The notes: a model not told the origin generated them from the letters alone. Counted from the first letter of the stretch, positions 1-12,590 are shown. The stretch is 64,000 nucleotides of DNA from Luidia sarsii (GCA_949987565.1 OX465114.1:2710474-2774473), one strand, 5' to 3'. Numbers and translations: made by a program.

Positions 1-301
1 CTTTTTTCGAATTTGTTCGAATTAAAATTTAGTTGTATAAGCATTATTCACAGATGACAAATTGTTAGAAATTATAGGAGTGTTGGGGACAGTCTAGACG
101 TTAGCTTACTGGTAACGCAAACTGGAGTCTCAGGTTCCAATCGATCCCACTCTAGTCAAGTCTTATTTGCTTTTTAATTTCCGGAATGGTGAATCCAGAT
201 ACAGCTCCTTCTTCAGTAAACCCTTTCCACAAGAATTTCTTTCTCGTCAGTTTTGTTTTAGAAATAATAAAAACATGTATAATTATTGCAGGCTTGGATT
301 T

Positions 302-680
302 AACATTAAACAAAGCCTTACGATGCAATACAACATTGGGAAGATCGGAAAACATTGATGTCCACAAATTTCCTTCTAATTTACACAGTTTGTAGATGGT
401 TATGATAGAATCCTCATGTTGAAATCTTACGGTCTGAGATGCTGTACTTCCCTAGAAATCTTCACTCAAACATCGACAAATAGTTTATTTCTCGCAAGTC
501 ATAAACTATTTCTTACACTACAGAATGGTGCAAAAACCGTGACGGTATTTTTTACTTTTTTTCTACTTTCTCAGATCACCATTTTGAGCTAAAACCTTCG
601 CAGGATTGCTTTTTTGGGATGTTTAATGGTTTAACACAAAATCTTTTGACCTTTACCGATGTCATTGGGCATTTTAATGT
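302..680 (+). repeat. MITE family B (TTAA type), degraded copy
   Basis: About 370-bp non-autonomous element also found at 2507, 31530, 46202 and 54711. Terminal sequence CAATACAACATTGGGAAGATC at one end and an imperfect complement (GATGTCATTGGGCATTTTAA) at the other. The central AT-rich palindrome is decayed here (TTTCTCGCAAG instead of TTACTCGCGAG). The small open frames across it are also present in the other copies and are not genes. Confidence 0.7.
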
Positions 681-1679
681 CAAACCTATTGTACCGTGCG
701 ACGCACTCTTAGCCTGGGCAGCATCCCACGCATCGAGACTGAGCACGGATGACGAATGCAAGTTCCCCTGCAGCTTTGTGCACATGCAGGCTATAATAGG
801 CTGCCACCATGCCAACGCGTTCGACGAACACCCGGCCTTGTAGTTGTACCGTGGGAAACTCATCTGGACCTATAGCTTGTTATCGTATAGGCTATACCAA
901 GCATGCGTACCAGGGGTCCCGGACAACAAGTTCAATAGCGATTCTGTGCTGAGTCGATTATTTTCATACCACGGTATTACTGCATTGCATTGTTGAATAA
1001 GGGACCGATTTACAAAATGCATGGCTTGGAAACTACGTGTGGTCGCTTTGCGGGTGTCATTTCGGGTGTCATATTAAACCACAGATTCGCTTCATTGTGA
1101 AAAGGCGTCATGTTTTGCACAAGATCGATATAGTATTCCCACGATTTTGAATTCATGCCAAATTCCGAAAAAAAAATACCATTAAAATTCCAGGGACCAA
1201 TTCGATTAAATGAAATTCACTTCAAAAACAACATTTTATTTTCATACTTTCAACAAACATATACAAATCAAAGAAGATCTAGTGAATCAAATAATATTTG
1301 ATGAAAAAATAACAAAGTGATAATTTAAATTTAGATATTCATTATATAGGCCTAAAGGACTTTTATGATAAAAGAATTAAGAAGTATAAGCTGAATGAGG
1401 CTTATTTTACTTTATCTGTTCAAACTATCTGGAAAAATTGGAACTCGTCCAATTCGTACAGTTCGCCGAACAACCAACATGATAAATTGCGTTTATCTAA
1501 GCATATAAACATTGTTTGCCCCCGTGCAAATACAGCAGCACTTTATCAGATGAGAAACATCCATGAGGTTTGTTTGCAATATGCGTCAATGCGTGTGGTC
1601 GTGACATGTGCTTACTTGAGATAAAGCCACTGGTAGCCCCATAGCCGTGCACTGTCTGCCTCATGACTCCATAATTATT
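681..1679. other. Intergenic, no feature recognised
   Basis: AT-rich sequence without an open frame of coding character, splice-consistent exon or recognisable repeat. Short open frames here have no domain I recognise. Confidence 0.5.
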
Positions 1680-2166
1680 TGTGACCCGGCACAGCCACAT
1701 GAGGTATATCCCACCAAAACACTTTTTTGAGTAACAACGCCTGAATTCAAAGAATCTTCTCAATTCGATTAAAAAATAAATAAAAAATAAATAAATGAAA
1801 AAAAAATTCGGGTTTTTTTTCCGGAAAGTTTATGTATTGGAGGATATTATGTCCAAAGGATTTTTCCGAAATCCGTCTCTAAATGTTGAAATACGAGGAT
1901 TTCAGGGAAGTGTTTGTGTACTGTTTTCATGAAAATGTAAAGTTCCTGTCTTTTTGAATGGCCGCTTTCGAGGAGTTAGAATGGCGCTGCTATATTGTGT
2001 CTGGTACCAAATGAACGAGCGAAGTCCCCTTGTACTATTTACAACAAAGTTCACCGAAATAATTTTGATATCATTTGAAAGGTTGTGGTATACTCTTTCA
2101 CATCATTAGAAAATCACAAAATCTCAAAAGTGGGGGTTATTTCTCATTATGCTGTGCCGGGTCACA
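1680..2166 (-). repeat. MITE family D (TIR TGTGACCCGGCACAGC), long copy
   Basis: Left end GTGACCCGGCACAGCC and right end GCCGGGTCACA are inverted. The two halves match the intact copy at 7990-8244 in reverse orientation, with about 185 bp of extra sequence in the middle (roughly 1855-2040), which is either an insertion or a longer parent element. Confidence 0.65.
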
Positions 2167-2506
2167 TTTCTCTGTTGAGGTACACTTCAAAACCATAACA
2201 ATAGTTGCTGCTCAAGAAATACAACCGGCATTCCTTGTAAAGACCGGGTTAGCACTATTGGCCTAGTGCCTAAATGTCTTATACTGCAGGAAATAAAAGG
2301 CGTAGGCCTAGACAAGTCTGGAAATCGGACAAAAAGAAACACAAGCAACCCAAACAAAATGTAGATATAGAAAGTATTTAAAGATCGCAAAACCACGTCG
2401 TTTCCTTCCTCCAAAATTAACCCGAGAAAGTAAAAGTGCATTCCGTCTGAGTGATATTGAATATCTGATATGACCAGACGTTGTCCTGAAATAAGACGTG
2501 TGGCGC

Positions 2507-2889
2507 TAAAAGGCCCAATACAACATCGGTAAAGGTCAAAAGATTGCCACAGTTTGTGTGTTAAACCATTAAACATTTCCAAAAAGCAATACTGCGACGA
2601 TTTTTAGCTGAAATGGTAATCTGAGAAAGTAGAAAAAGGCAAAAAAACGTCACGGTTTACGCACCGTTCTGAAGTGTAAGAAATGGTATATTACTCGCGC
2701 GTAATAAACTATTTTTTTGGTCGGTGTTTGAGTGAAGATTTCTAGAGAAGTTCAGCATCCCAGACCGTGAGATTTCAACATGAGGATTCGATCATGACCA
2801 TCAAAAATTCTATACAAACTGTGTATTAGAAGGAAATCTGTGGACATCGATTTTTTCCGATCTTCCCAATGTTGTATTGGGCCTATAAT
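2507..2889 (-). repeat. MITE family B copy
   Basis: Reverse-orientation copy, beginning AAAGGCCCAATACAACAT and ending ATGTTGTATTGGGCCT. It contains the central palindrome region ATTACTCGCGCGTAAT with one change from the consensus. The TTAA target duplication is no longer intact. Confidence 0.75.
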
Positions 2890-4300
2890 TTGGGTTGCTA
2901 TACTCTGATATACCAGATCGTCCGTTACGCTTATAGCCGGGCCATTCATACGGCCGATGCTATATTCTAAAGTGGTCAATGACCAATCCTCGTGTGTCGA
3001 ATTCGTTTGCAGGTTACAGCCCTAATGACGGTGAGGGGGATTTCAAGAGTGACCATGCATCGAGTGTGATTTTACAAACACGCCACCGGCCAGCACACGA
3101 TGGGAGTGAAAACCTGCAGTGAACGTAAGTGCGTCTTACTGACAGACATGCACAGTCATTAGTTGCACCATCAAAGCACTGTAACGAAAACGCCAGCAAG
3201 AGTACTTTCCACTTCTAGAATACGAACGGATGGATCAATTAGGAACCATTTAAAGTTCAAAGGGTACCACAGGAAACCTTCACTGATCTGGCAAGTCAAT
3301 GGACAATCTAATTAGGGGAAAGTGATCTAATTCCAAGATCCTCGCTGGACCTTTCTGCGAAGGATTCTGCCTTTGAGAACTAAGGTCCTGCTAAAATAGC
3401 AGAGTTGTATAATAACCAAGTTATTAAGTTAAATCTTAGCAAGTCAAGTCAAGTCTCAAATCACTTATTTTTTGCAAGTCAAGTCTCAAGTAAATTTTTG
3501 AAAATAATAGACATGACAAGGAAACTAACACAGTGCCACATTTTTTTATTTTAGTAAATGTATTGTGGGCCCATTTATTGGCTTGCAAATGCCATGAACG
3601 GTTTCAACAGACAATCAAAAATAGAAACATCAAAATTCATGCAAACACTGCAAACAGAGTCTTTGATTCGGGAAATTCAACCAAAAAGCCTAAATAGATG
3701 AAAAAGCAAAAAAAAATTGAATCATTAATAATTAACGAACTATAATTAGACAAAACATTAATTCATTCAAATACAATTTTACTCAAATGTTCATTATGTA
3801 ATTCTCTATCACCCTACCAAATATCATTTGAATCCATCATTGAATGACCGAGTTCTGAGGGGGAGGAGGGGGGCAGTGAGATGGTCAAAGTAACCTGGAT
3901 CTTTGAAGTTTTAACCGCGGAGATTGAGGACGGTATAGGTATCGCAATCTGTCAGTACTCTGCTGCAGGGGTTGGTCACCTTACCGTTTCTGTGTCAGCC
4001 TGACCATCTCTGTCCTCACCTCTCGTCGGCGGAAGAAGGAGATTTAGCGGGTTCTCATCCGTGCTGGAATTGGATACCTGTAATCGACTCTATCTCTCGG
4101 CTGCTTTTGGTGCACTTTAAAAATCTTAAGGCAAAAAAAAAAAAGTCCAGCAAAGACATTTGGGCAGGGTTGATCAGAGACAGGCTTGAGATGAGTTTTC
4201 GACAAACACAATCTAACTTTCGGACCTTTCGTTTCTCATCCGTGTCCTATTCACTCTCTTCCCTCTTCCTTCGTGTACATGTATCTGTTTTGTCCTTGTC
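2890..4300. other. Intergenic, no feature recognised
   Basis: Nothing supportable. A stretch near 3425-3495 repeats CAAGTCAAGTCTCAA-like words. Short open frames lack recognisable motifs. Confidence 0.45.
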
Positions 4301-4360
4301 ACTCTGCCTTTGAGAAAGGTCCTGCTAGGATCGAAACGTCAGGCCCACTAAATTTTGAGT
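4300..4360 (+). repeat. Family C palindromic repeat, half unit
   Basis: Contains CTGCCTTTGAGAAAGGTCC and GATCGAAACGTCAGGCCCAC, one arm of a dispersed palindromic repeat that occurs at least fifteen times in this window. It is followed by the usual ACTAAATTTTGAG tail. Confidence 0.75.
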
Positions 4361-4616
4361 TTCGGACCTTTAGTGAAAAACGGTATTATGATATTTTAAT
4401 TAAGAATGGCAAATGGTTTGAATATAGTTCCCGACATTATTATTTTAAAGAGAAATGTGAGCAAGAATAGATCCTTGTCCCAAAAATACTTACCCATTTA
4501 TGAGTTTAAAAAATGAATCGTCAAAGGACGATTATGCATAATTATAGCGAATCCAATTACTTCCTTCTTCTCTGAAGATAATACTCAGTGTTATCAAGGC
4601 GAGGCACTCTTTATGT

Positions 4617-5365
4617 AAATTCGCCCTAAGCAAGGCTATAAAGCCACTCAAGGTTAAGGGCTAAGGAAAGAAGGAGATAGAGAGGGACTCAGGAAGGCTG
4701 GAGATAGGAATTGACATTCCCAGATTTGCCCAAAACAAGGCTGAAAAGCCACTCAAGGTTAAGGGCTAAGGAAAGAAGGAGATAGATCGAGAGGGACTCA
4801 GGAAGGCTGGAGATAGGAATTGACATTCCTCTTAAAAAAGGGCAAGATCGTAGGCTGGGAGGAAAACATGAACCAGGAAGGGAATTTCAGAGAGAGGCTG
4901 AACGAGGGAAGAAGCTGTTCTGATACCTCTTTGTTCTACACCTTGGGATAGATAGAGTGTGTGGGTGAGAGGAGGCAAACAGCCTGGTTGCTCGCTGAAA
5001 TGTCCTGACTGGGGGGACCAAGTCGACAAGAGCAGAGGATCACCTCCCATGGTAGAGGAGACTCAGGGTGGCCATCGTCCTACGAAGGGCTAGGGGTTGC
5101 AGTGATGACCCCAAGCTCCTTGTCGATCCAACAGGCCATGCAGGGACAATATAATGACAGGCAGAGGCATCAGCCCAAATGTGGGAGCAGTATTCCATGA
5201 TGGGCGTATAGATCAGGATGTAGAATCTCTTTTTCTCTAGATAGACACTCATGAAAGCCATTGGTATTCTCACGGTCGGGATGTTTAGTATTTTTACGCC
5301 TTGGCAGACGGGGACACTCTTGATTGAATTCCAAAATTTATGCCAACAATTGGTCAAGGAAATTC
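4617..5365 (-). pseudogene. LINE (non-LTR retrotransposon) 3' end remnant
   Basis: Read on the minus strand, 5357-4823 gives two overlapping frames resembling the C-terminal part of a LINE reverse transcriptase protein: an (I)PIMEYCSHIWADAS segment, then LQPLALRRTMATLSLLYHGR, then a tail with SEIPFLVHVFLPAYDLALF. The change of frame near 5045 and the missing catalytic RT part make it a dead, 5'-truncated copy. Downstream on the same strand (4822-4617) are two copies of a ~105-110-bp unit that also follows the related remnant at 43698-44235, so this tandem repeat is part of the element's 3' tail. The LINE clade is not determined. Confidence 0.6.
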
Positions 5366-5791
5366 AATTAAGAAGCGCTTAAAATGTCTTGTGGATCCCT
5401 TTCAATGAAATTGAAATATCTATTTCTAAGGGGAGACCCAGGTTTTGTGTCCTCGAAAAATCTACCTTCAAAGAATTTTAAATATACAGGAAGTATAATC
5501 ATCGGCGTATGGTTTCACGTGCACATGAAGTGAAGTGCATGGTAATATAGAGGGCGCTATACAGCATATCGCTACAAAATAATGGACGCACGTAGCATGC
5601 AGCGTACTAAACCAATCCATGGTGGCTACATCGAGCTGATTATCGTTCAGTGCGGACCCACAACTTTATTTTTAATAAGGGGTCTTTGGAGGCTAACTAA
5701 CTGATATATTTTAGAATAAGTGAAGCTTGAGACAACCTGGTGGTTCACTCTTCAATTTTAGGTGTAATTTGGAAAAGTGCGCCCTCAAACA

Positions 5792-6171
5792 TTAAAGCCC
5801 CTACACAACATTGGTAAGATCGAAAAACAGAAATGTTCACATATTTACATGAAACTTATACAGTTTGAAGATGGTTATGGTGGAAACCTCACTGAAATAT
5901 TTCTGCCTAAAATGTTGTATTTTGGGAGAAATGAGTAAAAGAAATAGTTTACGTCTCACCGATCGAGATCTAAACGATTTTTCGGAACAGTACGGCGTTG
6001 AATGCTGCATTTTCGCGAAACAAATGAAGCGGTTTTTTTACTATTTTCTCGAGACTTGGTTGGCGGATTGAGCTGAAATGTTCACAGGTGTGCTATTTCA
6101 TGCATATGTTGGATCAGACAACGTATGCATGCTATTCTTTGACCTCGACCAATGTTATGTAGGGGCTTTTA
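5792..6171 (+). repeat. MITE family A (TTAA type)
   Basis: Starts TTAAAGCCCCTACACAACAT and ends ATGTTATGTAGGGGCTTTTA. It is a ~370-bp non-autonomous element with copies at 13329 and 25422 and fragments at 10303 and 11711. Its TTAA-flanked end layout is the same as family B. Confidence 0.8.
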
Positions 6172-7354
6172 TGCGGAAATGGTCTTGAGTTGTGGCTTCT
6201 CAGAATCCTTGCAGATATTTGGCTTGGACGATTACACGTACATATATTAATACTTTTTGGGGGGTGTTTTTTTCTGAGGGTAATTAGCATTAGGCCTACA
6301 CCCAATCGGCTAAGAATACAGCATTAAGGTACTCGCATCCGTAAAACAGTTTGGATAAGGCAATGAGAAAGACCTGAGAATTGTTTTTGTGTGGGTGAAT
6401 TATTAGAGCCTAGAGGCTTAATTGATATAATATCAATCATCAAGGAGTTGATCGAGGCAAATAATTGACTCATTGTTTTCGATTTCGATCGAAAGTTGGC
6501 CCAAACTTCAATCGCCCTGAAGGAAATAAGCCTTCTGTAAAATGTGAAACGAAACAGAAGCAGTGTATATCTTCGCCCGGGACTGTTATACAAACCATGC
6601 ACCGAGCCAGAACTCGAAGTAGTGCGTCATGCAGTTGTAAAGGGACAGCCCCGCCCGGATTGCGCAATCGCGCTGCGTGACACAACAATCATCGACCTTC
6701 AACTGTAACCCAAACCAATTGGTGCATAGTTCATGCACGCGCTGCACGCATGCGTTTGTAAACGGCGGAGTGCTTTTGCCCAATCCAGCTAGTCCTAGGA
6801 CAGTCGACAGAGTGTTTGTTTGATTCAATACAGATTGGCGCTCAGTTTTGCAAACCGTTCTAAACAATAACGTTATCGATCCCAGAGGCAAGATGACAAT
6901 AGTCGAGAGATCGAGGATTGGAAACGAATTGCAAGGCACTCTCGAGTAGTCTCCCAAATCAACACAAGTTTGGGTTGACCTAGAATGTAACAGAAAATGA
7001 GTAATTTGGTTACAAGTGTTGTTGCCTATTGTACGTCTCTTGAATTATAAATGCAGTGATGCACATTCACCATGGAGTGACTAGATTTCACTTTAGGCCT
7101 GTAGAGTATTAATGTTACCGCATTGTTATAGGTGTACTTTCACCTTTTTGTAAACATAAACAGCACGTGAGTATCGGTCACAATTAAAAACAGGTATATA
7201 CTGTAAACAGAAAAGTTGGGCAACTTTGCGGTTAAGCAAAACCGTTTGCCCTATTCTGTGCGTTTTACTGTGCCTTTGGGGGAGTTTGTGGTTTATTTTG
7301 AGCGATGCAATCCAGCGTAGTTGGCCGCTTGTTTTCTTGACCAGAAAAGAATAT

Positions 7355-7432
7355 TAGTTCCTATCTCCAGCCTTCAGTGAGTCCTCCTCGATCTCCACCT
7401 TCTTCTTTCCTACTAGCTCTTCCCCTTTTTAA
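7355..7432 (+). repeat. LINE 3' tail fragment
   Basis: Short stretch (CCTATCTCCAGCCTTC, then CTCCTTCTTTCCTA) matching the 105-bp tail unit at 43821-44235. No protein-coding part remains. Confidence 0.5.
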
Positions 7433-7640
7433 CTAAGTTAAAAAAAAAAAAACCACAACGATGTATCCTGCTGATAATTTTGACTAGCCTTGGTCGAAAA
7501 TGATGGGCTATTATATTAGCCAATTTCTAGAAGAAGTACACTGTAGCTAGTGCCTAATAGGTTTACGGTGACATACACCATGCGAATTCTCTTTTGTGGG
7601 TATGCGCGGTTCTAAAAAACAAAAAAACAAAAACCGGATG

Positions 7641-7690
7641 AACTCGACGTTTCGAACAGTGTACTCTGTACGTCTTCAGGAGACACTGAG
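7641..7690 (-). repeat. Dispersed GAAACGTC repeat fragment
   Basis: On the minus strand it reads CTGAAGACGTACAGAG, then CACTGTTCGAAACGTCGAG. It matches the 5' part of the histone-stem-loop-bearing repeat (complete examples near 46640-46790 and 35020-35125). Confidence 0.5.
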
Positions 7691-7989
7691 TCACAGAGAT
7701 TAATAATGATCTTTGTTGGCGCTGAGGAGTTTCAGTTTAGACTCAGCACAAGCCTACCAATCTTGTGGACCGAGATTTCTTGACAACGATCAATAGTGCT
7801 TTCTGTCTTTCTTTCTTTTCTTTTCTTTTCTTTTCGAAAGCGGGGCTGGTTTTTTTGTTATTTGGCCTTGAGCATACTGAGAGTCGTTCGGAGCCATATC
7901 GTGCTGCGTGATCGACCAGTCGCCTTATAATGCATATGGCGCTGTCATCTGTCGACCGTGACTACCGAGCGCGCTGCGTGCTCTGTATA

Positions 7990-8244
7990 TGTGACCTGGC
8001 ACAGCATAATGAAGAATAACCCCACTTTTGAGATTTTGAGGTTTTCTAATGATGTGAAAGAGTATACCATTAGCTTTCAAATGATATCAAAATATAATAT
8101 CCTTTAATACTTAAAATTTCCGAAAAAAGAAAAAAAAAGAAAATTGATTTGTAATCGAATTGTGAAGGTACTTTAACTTCAGGCGTTGTTTACTCAAAAA
8201 AGTGTTTTAGTGGGATATTCCTCATGTCGTTGTGCCGGGTCACA
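7990..8244 (+). repeat. MITE family D, intact copy
   Basis: 255-bp element with terminal inverted repeats TGTGACCTGGCACAGCAT and TGTGCCGGGTCACA. It keeps an uninterrupted TACTTAAAATTT segment near 8099, the equivalent of the TTAA that hosts a nested insertion in the copy at 21996-22399. Confidence 0.8.
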
Positions 8245-8499
8245 TATGTACTGGGCCGACATGTAGCTAGATCTATCGGCCAGCGGTCAGTGCGCAGTGG
8301 TCGGTCTATCCGACGGGTTCATGCGGAGGTTCAGCCCTCCGCGTGATTGAGGACAATTCTCCTCAGTCCGGTGTATGTTTTGATCAGATGTGATCATGCC
8401 CATTTGAAGGTTTGCGTGGTAACGGTGGAAGCACCAAGTGGACGGAAGGTTTGCTGTGATGGCCTCTCTTCCAGTGAGACCGATCGAGTGTAGTCATAG

Positions 8500-8615
8500 T
8501 CTCCAGACGACGGGTAGAGTACACACTGCCCGAAACGTTGAGTTACCGGCTCTGTTCAGGGCCAGGCCGCACACAAAGCTCTCAAAAGAGACGTACGGCA
8601 CTGTAAAGTATGGGC
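8500..8615 (+). repeat. Histone-stem-loop-like dispersed repeat, degraded
   Basis: Contains CCCGAAACGTTGAGTTACC, then GGCTCTGTTCAGGGCC at 8548-8563, then CTCTCAAAAGAGACG. The stem is partly broken compared with the copy at 35075-35090. Confidence 0.6.
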
Positions 8616-8647
8616 GGCAAAAAAGACAAGGCGTCAAAATGAAAGCT

Positions 8648-8725
8648 TAACCGTCGAACTAAAGGACAATTCGCCAAAGAAACTACTTTCTGGCGATGTC
8701 CTTACATAATTAGTTCGACGGTTAT
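8648..8725. repeat. 78-bp hairpin (small foldback)
   Basis: Starts TTAACCGTCGAACTAA and ends TTAGTTCGACGGTTA. Inner parts AGGACAATTCGCCA and TGGCGATGTCCT also pair, leaving a short loop. It looks like a very small palindromic MITE or an RNA-type hairpin. Confidence 0.75.
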
Positions 8726-9116
8726 GCATTCATTTGACGGTTGTCTTTTTTTTTTGCTTCAAAGGCCGTCCAGTATTATTACATGATATGTCAGCGTAAT
8801 AACTATCTACTCCCTGCTACATGTATTTTGTTATGGTGACATTTCTTACCAAGTCCTTAATTGTATTTATATTTTATACTTTGAAGAAAACCAGCACCAG
8901 GCAAGGATATAATATGTGCTACCACCTACTTATGTATTCGGTGATATGGGCGGCGCCTTCCCAACCAATGACCCAACAAATAGTAATCATAACTTATACT
9001 GACAAGGAAGTAAAGTATAGCCATGATTATACTCTCAAACTGCTGGACTCTATATTAAAGTGATATACAAAAATGCTTCCTGACTAAAATTACCAAAATG
9101 CAAATCTCAAAATTTA

Positions 9117-9215
9117 GAGGGCCTGACATGTTCATCCTAGCAGGACCTTTCTCAAAACCTTTGATAAAGGTCCTGCTAGGATCGAAACGTCAGGGCCACT
9201 AAATTTTGGGACTCT
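9117..9215. repeat. Family C palindromic repeat, both arms
   Basis: GGGCCTGACATGTTCATCC with AGCAGGACCTTTCTCAAA, then the mirror TTTGATAAAGGTCCTGCT and GGATCGAAACGTCAGGGCC. The two arms face each other across a few bases. Confidence 0.8.
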
Positions 9216-9879
9216 ATATTAATTATATCCGGCGTCGAATATGAAAAGAGCGATTACACTTTGACTAGTTTGTACATTACTGATTTACTTCCATCCATAG
9301 TTTATATAAAATTATATTTAAGGCACTAAACATGTGTTGTTTGGGGGAACGGGCGGGATACCCGGTTTTGAAAAAAAATCTACTTGAACAAAGAACTGCA
9401 CCTGTATTTTTCCGCTTTGGAATGACAAAGGCAGAGTCAGAGCCGGAGCTAGCTACGTACTTGTACTACATGTACAAATGATGTATTACATGTACAACCG
9501 GGTTTGTGGTATTTATTGATTCGTGGCCTTATCAACAAGGGGGTTACCCTTTCCCTGGTACCCGGCAGTCTCGTTGCTGCTTATCCTGTGTGTATAACTG
9601 GTAACCTAGCAGAACGCGTACGCATTTCTATAAATAGCAGAAATCCGTGACATCATTCACTTTTTTAGGTAGATTTTTGTCTGCGTCTGTAAGTATTTTA
9701 CTGTTGTTTCAATCATATACGTACCAATTACAGTATTTAAGCAACGATTTATACAAATATATTAGTAAGAAGGTCTCAGAAGTTATTCAAAAATCATTTG
9801 TTGCAGGTTTTTTTTCTTAATCAGGTTCGAAATAATATATTACTTACCTTTTATAATAATGGTTTCTCCCGATTGCTCT

Positions 9880-9961
9880 TTGGAGGGGAATTCCCTAGCA
9901 ATTTCAAAAATCGGAGTTAGCTAAGGTTTGTGTGTAGTCTTAAACCGTATTCCCCTCCAAA
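9880..9961. repeat. Short inverted repeat
   Basis: TTTGGAGGGGAATTCCC on the left and CGTATTCCCCTCCAAAT on the right, about 50 bp apart. Possibly the ends of a tiny MITE. Confidence 0.5.
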
Positions 9962-10224
9962 TATTGTGACAAATCAAGGCTAAATTAGTACAACGCATAG
10001 AGCCACGTGTTTGGTGAGTAGCTGTGAATTTCGCTTGTCAGATGTACCTCGGAAGAATGTTTTAGACTAAAATTGCTTTCTTAGTTTTTAGTTTTAGATC
10101 GATCGCAGAGATGTATGCACGAATACTACGGAATAATTATTATTGTACGCACTTCCACTGCACTAGCACTAGCACTAGCAGCACAGTCAGTAGCACATTA
10201 CTGGCATTAGTACACACTGATGAT

Positions 10225-10263
10225 TGTTGTGTAATTATTACGGTACCCGTAATTACACAACAC
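10225..10263. repeat. Perfect-stem hairpin
   Basis: Arms GTTGTGTAATTA and TAATTACACAAC surround TTACGGTACCCG, itself nearly self-complementary. No promoter or gene is adjacent. Confidence 0.6.
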
Positions 10264-10302
10264 ACATTTGCAAGAAGCGAATGAAAAGACCAGCTCTTTT
10301 TA

Positions 10303-10555
10303 GAAATATTTCTGCCTAAAATGTTGTATTTTGGGAGAAATGAGTAAAAGAAATCGTTTACGTCTCACCGAGATCTAAACTCGGAACAGTACGGCGTTGA
10401 ATGCTGCATTTTCGCGAAACAAATGAAGCGGTTTTCACGATTTTCTCGAGACTCGGTTGGCGGATTGAGCTGAAATTTTCACAGTTGTGCTACTTCATGC
10501 ATATGTATTGTTGGATCAGACAACGTATGAATGCTATTCTTTGACCTCGACCAAT
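10303..10555 (+). repeat. MITE family A, 5'-truncated copy
   Basis: Matches 5895-6155 closely (AAATATTTCTGCCTAAAATG through GACCTCGACCAAT) but lacks the left end and the right terminal repeat. Confidence 0.7.
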
Positions 10556-11065
10556 AATGACTGTTTTGTTGTTGGGCTCGCGTGTACTTTGTTTCCTTGT
10601 CAGGCTGAAGTTGTTCATGCCCATGTTTGGTTAAAAAAGTGGAAGCGCTCATTTGCTGCCTGCGGAAATGAGTTGAATAATGAGCTGAGCTCATTGGACG
10701 GGGGAATTTCTGAACCTAAAAACGAAACTTCATGGTAACTTATCTGGGTGGAATAGGGCCATCCATTGGTAATTTTGTAGACTTGAAATGTCGTAAAATA
10801 AGGTTTATATATAACTAAGGTGCAACTTGCAGCAATATTTATTGTCTGTGCATATTGTACTGCCTCATCACATGATGTGATTTTATGGACATGTATTTGA
10901 TGCGTTTTATGTTGCACTGAGATGCTGGCAGAGGAACAGAGGAACCAAGAGAGGTTACAACTACAAGTCCTTTACTGGTTGTCAAATTCTTTCAGGATTT
11001 TTCCTGGGGGGTGGGGACACTGTATATTTGTATGGAATTGGGGTACGTTTACCTGTTCGCAGTTC

Positions 11066-11210
11066 GCAGTCGTCCGTGTGGTTCCCTGACTTCACAGTAT
11101 TTGTCAGGATGTTTAGCTCTTGGAACCAGACTGTCAGCTAATAGACTGGTTCAACCAGCCTGCAATGCTGACGAAATACAATCAAGTCAGGGAACCACAC
11201 GGACGACTGC
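11066..11210. repeat. 145-bp MITE with 27-bp perfect inverted ends
   Basis: Arms at 11066-11092 (GCAGTCGTCCGTGTGG then TTCCCTGACTT) and 11184-11210 are exact inverted complements. The 91-bp interior is unique in the window. The open frame crossing it is not coding. Confidence 0.75.
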
Positions 11211-11710
11211 CGTAACAACAGCCACTGCGTTACCTATTTTCTCTGTCACCTGTCACTGTCAGATGTTCAAATTGCAAAATCTCTGAATTGTTTGAATTTA
11301 AATGATTTATTTGTGAGATCAGATCTTGTAAAATGTAACGATGAACGTGAAGAGGGGTTATCAGATAAATAATATTTTTTGACAAATCATATTATGCTGT
11401 GTTCCAATCACGTCGTGTTTATTGTGTTCACGACCATTATTTCCCAGTTCACGAGTGGGCTGCATTCCAATGCTACTCACCGACATCACGCCAACACGCA
11501 ACCGAAGAGTACATGTACATGTTTGCTAGTTGCTACATGGCCAGTTTTCACAAACGTACGCGAGTCGGACAAGTCGTACGACGACGACTCGCAGCTAATG
11601 TAGTGGAAACTATTAGTCCTGACATGTGCGTGTAGAACAGCGTAGTAAATTCACAGTAAATTCTCCTTTTTGTTCCTGGCTGCAGAAGCCGCCACCCGAA
11701 ATACACCATT

Positions 11711-11840
11711 TTAGGCAGAGATAATATTATTTCAGTGCAAGGTTTCTACTATAACCATCTTCAAACTGTATAAGTTTCATGTTAATCTGTGAACTTATCT
11801 GTTTTTCAATCTTACTAATGTTGTGTAGGTGCTTTTAAGT
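11711..11840 (-). repeat. MITE family A fragment
   Basis: Reverse-orientation terminal part: TTTCAGTGCAAGGTTTCTAC through ATGTTGTGTAGGTGCTTTTAA, matching the end of the copy at 25422-25790. Confidence 0.65.
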
Positions 11841-12345
11841 TAACTTTTGGAATGACAGAGTCGAAGTAAGAGCTGAATTTTTGTCGCAGGTTCAGGGAAG
11901 GGGTTATTGTCTGCGGTATGGGCCTTAATATTCACGATGAATACCATTGGCAATGGCATATCAGTTTGATTGCCAATAGCCAGCTTGTGGCATCACAACA
12001 AGCAGTGAGTCTCTTCACAATGCAAGTTGAAGTTGCTGGTGATGCAGTATTGTTGCATCACAACTACGTTTCTGCCCTTACATCTGGGTCAGATTGAGAC
12101 ATGATCAGCTGTTGCCTTCGATACCATTGACTCCATATGACTTTGTTTACTGATCAACTGGGACTTGAATAAACATTAAAGTCTAACTGAAATGGATACT
12201 TAGTCAAACAAGCAAAGGAAGGAAAAACTGACTGGGAACTTTTGAACAAATTGAAAAATTGGCAAAGAAAACTTTGACTGGACTGAGACTTGAACCTGTT
12301 CTATCATAGATATGATTGATTTGATTGTTGTGCAATTATTTTTTA

Positions 12346-12590
12346 ATGGGAGACTATGAAGGGAGGCTACAACCAAATGATATTGTCAACTCTGCTCAAG
12401 ACTGCAGTGGTTGGAGACAGCTTGTAGACGGCAGTAGGCACTTTACATTCCACCACATGGAAAAAAGGAAACCAGAAGGCCCAGGACACTGTACTTGCAG
12501 TATGGGAGTACTATGAAGGGATACTACAACTAAATTTTATTGTCAACTCTGCTCAAGACAACAGTGGAGACAGCTTGTCGTCGCCTGCTC
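12346..12590 (+). repeat. Direct duplication, about 80-bp units
   Basis: TGGGAG followed by CTATGAAGGGAGGCTACAAC at 12346 recurs as TGGGAGTACTATGAAGGGAT at 12503. Both are followed by TTGTCAACTCTGCTCAAGAC and GGAGACAGCTTGT. Units are about 157 bp apart. Confidence 0.55.

Noticed and set aside
5865..6071. 68-aa frame
   Set aside because: Lies entirely within a family A MITE, and the sequence repeats non-coding at 10303 and 13329.
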